Origin: Mesorhizobium sp. ORS 3324
GTDB taxonomy: Bacteria; Pseudomonadota; Alphaproteobacteria; Rhizobiales; Rhizobiaceae
Direction of reading: 5' to 3'
Assembly (NCBI GenBank): GCA_000824825.2
Contig: LM655189.1
Coordinates: 188,208-222,576, forward strand
DNA: 34,369 bases
Part shown: positions 16,658-22,976 of the stretch, one piece after another
Numbering within the stretch: the stretch's first letter is position 1
Layout of the letters: every line of letters starts with the position of its first letter
Made by a program: the position numbers and the translations under genes
The notes under the pieces: model-generated
What the model was told of the DNA's origin: nothing
The model's input: the letters and a program-made list of their open reading frames with translations, nothing else
Database searches by the model: none

Positions 16658-16805
16658 CCCCCTCATCCGGCCGCTTCGCGGCCACCTTCTCCCGGCTGGG
16701 GAGAAGAGGCTAGCGCCAGCGCATGCGACCTCCTCTCCCCTCGGGGAGAGGTCGGATTGCCCCGGATTGCCTTTCGCAATCCGGCTGGCAATCCGGGTGA
16801 GGGGG
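16658..16805. repeat. palindromic element B
   Basis: Ends pair as CCCCCTCATCCGG (16658-16670) with CCGGGTGAGGGGG (16793-16805), one mismatch. Inside are perfect small hairpins, GGCCGC/GCGGCC, CTTCTCCC/GGGAGAAG and CTCTCCCC/GGGGAGAG. The sequence is typical of the 'CCCCTCATCCGG...ACCTTCTCCC' elements found across rhizobial genomes. Confidence 0.75.
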
Positions 16806-16818
16806 CGCCGGCGGGCTG

Positions 16819-17062
16819 GCTCCCCCTTCTCCCCTTGTGGGGTGAGAAGCGATCCGCGCAGCGGACGAAAAGCCAATTGCTTGGCTTTTCGAGCTTCGAA
16901 CGCCCTGAGCCTGCGAAGGGCCGGGCGGTGGCCGATCCGCCCCCGGCCGGGTCCCCGCTGCTTCGCAGCGTCCCGGCGTTCGCTGGCCTTTCATCGTGCC
17001 ACCGGCACGATGAATTCGCTTCGCGAACCGGCTGCTCACCCCACAAGGGGAGAAGGGGGAGC
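16819..17062. repeat. 244-bp element C with perfect 28-bp terminal inverted repeats
   Basis: Bases 16819-16846 are the exact reverse complement of 17035-17062. The interior holds a chain of short hairpins, including AAAAGCCAA/TTGGCTTTT, CGCTGC/GCAGCG and TCGTGCC/GGCACGA. The right arm contains the purine run that serves as ribosome-binding site for the permease starting at 17069. The structure is MITE-like, but no transposase or target duplication was recognised. Confidence 0.85.
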
Positions 17063-17068
17063 GCGACC

Positions 17069-17986
17069 ATGACCGCCATCACAGCTTCAGCGCCTGCGCG
17101 AACACGCGCCACCACCAGCCTGCGGCAGTGGGTGGGCCTGCTCTATGTCCTGCCGGCCGTCGCCTTCGTCGTCGTCTTCTTCGTCATCCCGCTCGGCATG
17201 ACGGCCTGGATGTCGCTCCACAACTGGCCGCTGATGGGTGAGCACACCTTCGTCGGCCTCGACAACTACGTTGCCATCCTGCGCGACACCCGCTTCTGGA
17301 ACGCGCTGAAATTCACCGCCTATTACACGGTGATCGTCACCATCGCGATCTTCGCCGTCGCCTTTCCGCTGGCGATCTTCATCGAGCGGCCGCGCCCGCT
17401 CACCAATTTCTACCGCACCGCCTTCTTCATGCCGGCGGTGGTGGGCTTCGCTTCGGCGAGCCTGCTCTGGTCGTGGCTCTTGAACGTCGATTCCGGCCTG
17501 TTCAGCCCGGCCGCCTTCGACCTCGGCCTGACCGAGAAGAAGGTCAATCTTCTCGCCACCTTCCAGCCGGCCTTCTGGTCGATCATCGCCATGGTGGTCT
17601 GGAAGGTCGCCGGCTTCACCATGATCATCCTGATGACCGGCCTGCAGTCGATCCCGCAGGATTTGCAGGAGGCCGCCGTCATCGACGGGGCAGGGCCCTT
17701 CGCCAGGTTCAGAGCGATCACCCTGCCGCTGATGCGCCGCACGCTGGCGCTGGCGCTGATCCTGTCGGTGGCGGGCTCGATCCTCGCCTTCGACCAGTTC
17801 TACATCATCCTGCGCGGCGGCCCGCGCAACCAGACGCTGACGGCGGTCTACTGGATCTTCAACCAGTCCTTCGTCTCGTTCAAGCTCGGCTACGGCGCCG
17901 CGCTCTCCATGGTGCTCCTGGTCATCCTGGTGGCGCTCAGCCTCATCCAGCTCTGGTTGCTGCGCAAGCCCGAGGGGCTCGACTGA
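17069..17986 (+). CDS. CUT1 sugar ABC transporter permease 1 (MalF-like)
   Basis: I start this at ATG 17069 (305 residues; MTAITASAPARTR), 8 bases after AAGGGGGAG. The frame is open far upstream, but that part is palindromic repeat DNA and not protein-like. The product has six predicted membrane helices, the first at ~20-45 (LLYVLPAVAFVVVFFVIPLG), and the BPD_transp_1 EAA loop LQEAAVIDGAGPFARFRAITLP that docks on the ATPase. The FVGLDNY motif before helix 2 is typical of this family. The stop overlaps the start of permease 2 by one base. Its ribosome-binding site lies in the terminal arm of element C. Confidence 0.9.
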   Translation: MTAITASAPARTRATTSLRQWVGLLYVLPAVAFVVVFFVIPLGMTAWMSLHNWPLMGEHTFVGLDNYVAILRDTRFWNALKFTAYYTVIVTIAIFAVAFPLAIFIERPRPLTNFYRTAFFMPAVVGFASASLLWSWLLNVDSGLFSPAAFDLGLTEKKVNLLATFQPAFWSIIAMVVWKVAGFTMIILMTGLQSIPQDLQEAAVIDGAGPFARFRAITLPLMRRTLALALILSVAGSILAFDQFYIILRGGPRNQTLTAVYWIFNQSFVSFKLGYGAALSMVLLVILVALSLIQLWLLRKPEGLD

Positions 17987-18843
17987 TGGCCGAGGCGATG
18001 TCGCAGAACCGCAAGGCGGGCCTCTTCCTCGCCAGGCATTCCACCGGCATGATCGCCTCGGTGCTGTTCCTGGCGCCGATCGTGTGGACCGTGCTCTCCA
18101 CCTTCAAGCCGGCGCAGGAGGCGCGCCAGCCGCCGCTGCCGCCCTGGCCGACCACCGGCTTCTCGGTCGAGAACTACGAGACGCTGAACACCTTCGGCGA
18201 CGGGCTCTGGGTCTCGGCGCAGAACAGCATCTATGTCTCGGTGATGACGGTGCTGCTCTCGGTGTTTGTCAGCGTGCTCGCCGGCTACGGCTTCTCGCGC
18301 TTCCGCTTCCCCTTCCGGGATTTCTTCTTCGTCCTCATCCTGTCGACGATCATGATCCCGTTCCAGTCGATCCTGACGCCGATCTTCCTGGTGCTGACCA
18401 GGCTCGGCCTCCACAACACGCTCACCGGGCTGGTCTGCGTCTATGTCACGCTGCAGCTGCCGTTCTCGATCTTCATGATGCGCAACGCCTTCGACGCCGT
18501 GCCGCGCGAGATCGAGGAGGCAGCGCGCATGGACGGCGCCAACAACGTCACCATGCTGGTCAAGGTGATGCTGCCGCTGGTCTGGCCGGGCGTCGTCACC
18601 ATCGCGCTTTTTGCTTTCCTCGGCGCCTGGAACGAGTTCCTGGCGGCGCTCGTGCTGATGACCGACCAATCCAAGTTCACCCTGCCGGTGATGATGACCG
18701 CGCTCCAGTCCGGCCGCTTCGGCGCCATCGACTGGGGCGCGGTGCAGGCGGGCGTCACGGTGATGATGGTGCCTTGCCTGATCCTCTTCCTGGCGCTGCA
18801 GCGCTTCTACATCCGCGGCCTGATGGCCGGGGCCGTCAAGTAA
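17986..18843 (+). CDS. CUT1 sugar ABC transporter permease 2 (MalG-like)
   Basis: The 285-residue protein starts at ATG 17986, sharing one base with the TGA of permease 1 (TGATG), so translation is coupled. It has six membrane helices and the EAA loop IEEAARMDGANNVTMLVKVMLP near residue 190. The family-typical FKPAQEA stretch after helix 1 and the AFLGAWNEFLAALVLM segment near the C-terminus are present. It should form the heterodimeric channel with permease 1. The cognate ATP-binding subunit is not encoded here; in such operons a shared UgpC/MsmK-type ATPase usually serves, which I infer. Confidence 0.93.
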   Translation: MAEAMSQNRKAGLFLARHSTGMIASVLFLAPIVWTVLSTFKPAQEARQPPLPPWPTTGFSVENYETLNTFGDGLWVSAQNSIYVSVMTVLLSVFVSVLAGYGFSRFRFPFRDFFFVLILSTIMIPFQSILTPIFLVLTRLGLHNTLTGLVCVYVTLQLPFSIFMMRNAFDAVPREIEEAARMDGANNVTMLVKVMLPLVWPGVVTIALFAFLGAWNEFLAALVLMTDQSKFTLPVMMTALQSGRFGAIDWGAVQAGVTVMMVPCLILFLALQRFYIRGLMAGAVK

Positions 18844-18862
18844 TTCGAATGGAGTGAAGTTC

Positions 18863-20878
18863 ATGACCGCATCGCAACCCGCCGCAGCAACCGAGGCCGG
18901 CAAGGCCGCCCAGACCGGCATACCAGGTAAGCCGAAGCTGGCCTTCCGGCCGCTGCCGGTGCCGCAGGTCGATGTCCGCGGCTTCTGGGGCGACCGTGTC
19001 GACGCGGTGGCCGCCAAGACCGCCGGCATCCTCTACGACCGCTGCGTCGAGGCGCGCATGCTGGAGCAGATCGATCCGGACCGGCCGTCGCCCGGCGTTG
19101 TCATTCCGTTCCACTCGCCGTCGCCGGACGAGGCGGGCACGCCGGGCGCCGAGTTCACCGGCTCGACGGTGACGACGCAGATGTTCTGGGACTCCGACTG
19201 GGGCAAGACGATCGAGACCGCGGCCTATTCGCTCTACCGGCGCCGCAATCCGAATCTGGAAGCGAAGATCGACGCCGTCATCGACATGTACGGCAAGCTG
19301 CAGCAGGAGGACGGCTATCTGTCGAGCTGGTACCAGCGTATCCAGCCCGGCCTGCGCTGGACGAACCTGCGCGACTGCCACGAGCTTTATTGCGCCGGCC
19401 ATTTGATCGAGGGTGCCGTCGCTTACTTTCAGGCGACGGGAAAACGCAAGCTGCTCGACATCATGAGCCGCTACGCCGACCACATCGCCTCGATGTTCGG
19501 CCCGGAGCCCGGCAAGCGGAAAGGCTATTGCGGCCACGAGGAGATCGAGCTGGCGCTGGTGAAGCTGGCGCGAGCGACGGGCGAGAAGAAATACATGGAG
19601 CTGGCCAAATACTTCATCGACCAGCGTGGCCGAGAGCCGCATTATTTCGACGAGGAGGCCCGCGCCCGCGGCGCCGACCCGAAGGCCTATCACTTCAAGA
19701 CCTACGAATACAACCAGTCGCACAAGCCGGTGCGCGAGCAGGACAAGGTTGTCGGCCACGCGGTCAGGGCGATGTATCTCTATTCCGGCATGGCCGACAT
19801 CGCCACGGAATATGGCGACGACACCCTCAAGGTGGCGCTCGAGCGGCTGTGGGAGGATCTTACGACGAAGAGCCTCTACGTCACCGGCGGCCTCGGGCCG
19901 TCCGCGCACAATGAAGGCTTCACCAGCGACTACGACCTGCCCAACGAGACCGCCTATGCCGAGACCTGCGCCTCGGTCGGCCTGGTGTTCTGGGCGAGCC
20001 GCATGCTCGGCATGGGGCCGAACGCCCGCTACGCGGACATGATGGAGCGCGCGCTCTACAACGGCTCGATCTCGGGCCTGTCGCTCGACGGCTCGCTGTT
20101 CTTCTACGAGAACCCGCTGGAGAGCCGGGGCGGCCACCATCGCTGGAAGTGGCACCGCTGCCCGTGCTGCCCGCCCAATATCGGCCGCATGGTGGCCTCC
20201 ATCGGCTCCTATTTCTACGGCCTCGCCGACGATGCGCTGGCCGTGCATCTCTACGGCGACTCGACCGCCCGCTTCGAGATCGCCGGCCGGCCGGTCAGCC
20301 TGGTCCAGACCAGCAACTATCCCTGGGACGGCGCGGTCGCGATCGAGATCGAGACCGAGACGCCGGTCGAGTTCGCGCTTTACCTACGCATACCCGCCTG
20401 GTGCCGCAACGCGGCGCTCAAGGTGAACGGCAAGCTGGTCGATCTCGATACGGCGACAAGCGACGGCTACGCCGCGATCCGGCGCGAATGGCAAAAGGGC
20501 GACAGGGTCGAGCTCGACCTCGAAATGTCGATGGCACGCCTCTTCGCCAACCCGCAGGTGCGCCAGGATATCGGCCGCGTGGCGCTGGCCCGCGGCCCGC
20601 TGATCTACTGCGTCGAGGAGACCGACAACGGCGGCGGGCTGCACCGCATCGCCCTGCCGCGCGAGGCGAGGATCGAGGCGCATGAGGAACCGAACCTGCT
20701 CGGCGGCATCGTCACCCTTTCGGCGATCGGCAGCCGGGCCGAGGCGGAGAGCTGGGGCGGCGATCTCTACCGCCCCGAGCCGCCGGCGACCGGGGAGACA
20801 ACGCTCAAGGCGGTTCCCTATTTCGCCTGGGACAACCGCGATCCCGGCGAGATGCTGGTCTGGCTGCGGGAAGGATGA
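18863..20878 (+). CDS. GH127 beta-L-arabinofuranosidase
   Basis: The 671-residue protein starts at ATG 18863, 8 bases after GGAG (18851-18854); a GTG at 18854 is a less likely start. It matches the DUF1680/GH127 family in length and motifs. Comparing with Bifidobacterium HypBA1 (Glu322, Glu338, Cys340, Cys417, Cys418), the corresponding residues here are Glu351 (NEGF), Glu367 and Cys369 (AETC), and Cys435/Cys436 (CPCCPPN), with the same 16-residue Glu-Glu spacing. That is the complete zinc-thiolate site with its nucleophilic cysteine. There is no signal peptide, so the enzyme should hydrolyse imported beta-L-arabinofuranosides in the cytoplasm, freeing L-arabinose. It follows the permeases by 19 bp as the operon's last gene. 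Confidence 0.93.
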   Translation: MTASQPAAATEAGKAAQTGIPGKPKLAFRPLPVPQVDVRGFWGDRVDAVAAKTAGILYDRCVEARMLEQIDPDRPSPGVVIPFHSPSPDEAGTPGAEFTGSTVTTQMFWDSDWGKTIETAAYSLYRRRNPNLEAKIDAVIDMYGKLQQEDGYLSSWYQRIQPGLRWTNLRDCHELYCAGHLIEGAVAYFQATGKRKLLDIMSRYADHIASMFGPEPGKRKGYCGHEEIELALVKLARATGEKKYMELAKYFIDQRGREPHYFDEEARARGADPKAYHFKTYEYNQSHKPVREQDKVVGHAVRAMYLYSGMADIATEYGDDTLKVALERLWEDLTTKSLYVTGGLGPSAHNEGFTSDYDLPNETAYAETCASVGLVFWASRMLGMGPNARYADMMERALYNGSISGLSLDGSLFFYENPLESRGGHHRWKWHRCPCCPPNIGRMVASIGSYFYGLADDALAVHLYGDSTARFEIAGRPVSLVQTSNYPWDGAVAIEIETETPVEFALYLRIPAWCRNAALKVNGKLVDLDTATSDGYAAIRREWQKGDRVELDLEMSMARLFANPQVRQDIGRVALARGPLIYCVEETDNGGGLHRIALPREARIEAHEEPNLLGGIVTLSAIGSRAEAESWGGDLYRPEPPATGETTLKAVPYFAWDNRDPGEMLVWLREG

Positions 20879-20881
20879 AGG

Positions 20882-20910
20882 GCCGGCGCTATCCCCAGCG
20901 GCGCGCCGGC
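20882..20910 (+). terminator. hairpin after the sugar operon
   Basis: GCCGGCGC (20882-20889) pairs with GCGCCGGC (20903-20910), 3 bases after the GH127 stop and before the convergent DUF1194 gene. No T-run follows, so it may be a processing or attenuating hairpin rather than a true intrinsic terminator. Confidence 0.4.
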
Positions 20911-20939
20911 GCTCTGATCAACGATGTGGCCGTATAGGC

Positions 20940-21803
20940 CTATTGAATGCCTGTTGCCGCAATGTGCGGGACGACATTCATGCTGACTTCCGTCACCAGC
21001 TTGCGGCGCAGCGCCGTGATGTAGTCGCGCGGCCCCGTCGGCGACATGACGAAGGCCTGGTAGCCGCCGATGACGGACTGCGCGAAATAGGACGCAAGCG
21101 GCTCCCTCGGGTCCTCGTCGTCCGCTGGAATGGCGATGGCGTTGATCGTGTATCCTTTGGCGATGGCGTTCTGCCGGCTCGGCTGGACGGGCAGCCCGTC
21201 ATTGTTCTCGCCGTTGGAAGAGATGTCGATCACCTTCTTCATCGCATTCCCCGGAAACTGGTCGAGCAGAAGACTTCCGATGTCGATGGCCGCCGAAACC
21301 GATGTTCCGCTCCGGCCGTGGCGGAGATAGCCGGTGTCGCCGTTCGTCCTGATCACGGACGCGGCTGCCTTGGCATCTTGCAGGCCGCAAATGCGCATCC
21401 ACGGCAGCACGGTGTGGGTGTGGCCGGGGCTCGACCATTCGAAGTAGGCCACCCCGATGCAGCCGAGGTAATTCTGGGCGATGGCCCTGATGATCTCGGG
21501 CGAGGTGAGCGCCGCGGCATGTCCCTCCCGCTGCAGATCGGCGAGCTTGGGGTCGATTGAAGAGGAGAAGTCGACGGCGAATACGACCGCGACATCGACG
21601 TTCAGCCTAGCGCCCTCGACGTCGGCGGCCTGCGTGGTCGGACCCCAGAACGCCACGGCGGCGAGCGTGGCCAGCCTAAGCAACGAGAAGGCACGCTTTC
21701 CGGCTTGCCGGTCCGGCGATGCGGGAAGTCTGCCGCGCGCCTGTGCGCGACAGATGGCGGCGTCCGCAAGTAGGAGCAGCAAGTTGGCTGTGAGCTTCGA
21801 CAT
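20940..21803 (-). CDS. DUF1194 (von Willebrand A-like) exported protein
   Basis: From about residue 63 the protein follows the DUF1194 pattern: VDVAVVFAVDFSSSID with a D-x-S-x-S metal-site (MIDAS) motif, a YFEWSSPGHTHTVLPW segment, GTSVSAAID, and KKVIDISSNGENNDG near the end. These vWA-like proteins are usually exported and bind a metal ion; function is unknown. The start is unresolved. ATG 21803 (given), ATG 21830 and TTG 21848 all add ~45-60 residues before a clear signal peptide (LRLATLAAVAFWGPTTQAAD). TTG 21683 would start directly at that signal peptide and is a serious alternative. It is convergent with the sugar operon. A regulatory motif shared with the SARP gene lies upstream (21878-21936). 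Confidence 0.82.
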   Translation of the reverse strand: MSKLTANLLLLLADAAICRAQARGRLPASPDRQAGKRAFSLLRLATLAAVAFWGPTTQAADVEGARLNVDVAVVFAVDFSSSIDPKLADLQREGHAAALTSPEIIRAIAQNYLGCIGVAYFEWSSPGHTHTVLPWMRICGLQDAKAAASVIRTNGDTGYLRHGRSGTSVSAAIDIGSLLLDQFPGNAMKKVIDISSNGENNDGLPVQPSRQNAIAKGYTINAIAIPADDEDPREPLASYFAQSVIGGYQAFVMSPTGPRDYITALRRKLVTEVSMNVVPHIAATGIQ

Positions 21804-21877
21804 TCGCTGTACACCCGGGCGAAAACCCATGACGGATTTCAGACACAACTAATTCAGCGAAATCTAACTTACCGACC

Positions 21878-21936
21878 GTCACGGCAGCGCTTGGAGGCGG
21901 GGCCCCGGAGGTTCCACAGCGTTAGTTTTGAGTTAG
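21878..21936 (+). promoter_or_regulatory. composite motif, copy 1 (GTTAG-N6-GTTAG core)
   Basis: CGTCACGGCAGCGCTTGGA (21878-21896) is followed, after 21 bases, by AGCGTTAGTTTTGAGTTAG (21918-21936). The same two blocks with nearly equal spacing recur at 25901-25960. The core is a direct repeat, GTTAG at 21921-21925 and 21932-21936, 11 bp apart, the period at which SARP-type regulators bind. This copy lies ~75 bp upstream of the DUF1194 start at 21803. Confidence 0.6.
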
Positions 21937-21942
21937 AATTTG

Positions 21943-21986
21943 GAGAAGGTGGCAGGCGGTTCCTGCCAAAGCTACTCCACCTTCTC
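21943..21986 (-). terminator. nested stem-loop at the end of the PF04392 binding-protein gene
   Basis: Outer arms GAGAAGGTGG (21943-21952) and CCACCTTCTC (21977-21986) pair perfectly and span the stop codon at 21972-21974. An alternative inner hairpin is GGCAGG/CCTGCC (21951-21956, 21962-21967). No U-tract follows. The structure could terminate or stabilise the transcript. Confidence 0.4.
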
Positions 21987-22976
21987 TACAAATTGCAGGA
22001 ACTCGACCGGCGGAAACAGGTTGAGCTTCTTGGCGACCTTCATGTTCACCAGATAGGCAAACTTGTCGATAGCGACGACCGGCATGTCGCCGGGCTTGGC
22101 ATTCTCCATCAGGATCTTGGCCACTTGGTCTCCCGCAAGCTTGCCGACGTCGTAGTCGCGGGCGGCCACCGACATCAGCGCTTGGGACTCGCTGACCAGA
22201 TGCTCGTAGGGGCTGAGAACCGGCAGGCCGTTAGTCACGGCAGCCTCGGTGAAGGCGTCGGCGTTCTTTTCCAGGAACGTGCTTGAACCCAGATAGACGA
22301 ACTGCACGCCGGCACTTTTCAACTGGGCGGCGGCGTCAGAAAGCTTGGCTGGATCCGGTGAGCCGTCTGGAAGTGCCGGGAGCGGCAAGGCATCGAAAGC
22401 GAACTTCATTTTCTGCGACAACGCCGTCAGCTCTTCCATCTTCTTCACGGAGTTGGGCTCGCTGCGATCGAACAGGAGACCCAGATGGTCGAAGCTGGGG
22501 AGATAGCGCTTGATGCTCTTGATGTTGACGCTTTCGGGGACCCTGTTTCGGGTGCCAGTCACATTGGCGCGGCCGGTCTTGTCGTAGCTCTCGATGATGC
22601 CCGCCCCGACGGGGTCGGCCACGACGGTGAACACCACTGGGATGTCGTTGAGAAGTTCGGGATTCTGCCGGTCCTTCAACGTGCCGACCATGCCGAGTGT
22701 GGTCTTTGTGCCCCAGGTGACCACGACGTCGGCCTTGCGCTCGCGTGCGTCCTTGATGAAGCCGGGCAGCTTGCCCTTGTCCTGTGCCGCATCGTCAACG
22801 ATGAAGCTGACATCGACTTTCTTTTCCGCGAGCGAATCCTTCAGGCCTTTGCACACATCCTCGCAGCCCAGCCAGGTGATCATCACGACAGTCTTCTTCG
22901 CCGCTTCCGCCCGAGGCGGGAGGACGACGCAAGCAGCCAAAACGGCCCCGATCAACATGCGATTCGCGAATTTCAT
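21972..22976 (-). CDS. PF04392-type (ABC_sub_bind) periplasmic binding protein
   Basis: I start this at ATG 22976 (334 residues) because a GGGAGGAAAG site precedes it and a signal peptide begins there (MKFANRMLIGAVLAACVV...AEA). LAAC at residues 13-16 also resembles a lipobox, so it may be a lipoprotein. The mature protein fits the ABC_sub_bind family: VVVTWGTKTTLGMV, then PVVFTVVADPVGAGII with NVTGTR, and a FVYLGSSTFLEKN hinge region. Family members bind small ligands such as aromatic amino acids, and many lack a cognate ABC channel. No ABC permease or ATPase adjoins it. Its start overlaps the stop of the sensor-MFS gene by 4 bp (ATGA), so it is translationally coupled to that gene. Confidence 0.9.
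   Translation of the reverse strand: MKFANRMLIGAVLAACVVLPPRAEAAKKTVVMITWLGCEDVCKGLKDSLAEKKVDVSFIVDDAAQDKGKLPGFIKDARERKADVVVTWGTKTTLGMVGTLKDRQNPELLNDIPVVFTVVADPVGAGIIESYDKTGRANVTGTRNRVPESVNIKSIKRYLPSFDHLGLLFDRSEPNSVKKMEELTALSQKMKFAFDALPLPALPDGSPDPAKLSDAAAQLKSAGVQFVYLGSSTFLEKNADAFTEAAVTNGLPVLSPYEHLVSESQALMSVAARDYDVGKLAGDQVAKILMENAKPGDMPVVAIDKFAYLVNMKVAKKLNLFPPVEFLQFVEKVE

Noticed and set aside
16514..17068. N-terminal extension of permease 1 from an upstream start
   Set aside because: The added ~185 residues are translated palindromic repeats with no membrane helix or protein-like pattern; ATG 17069 has a ribosome-binding site.
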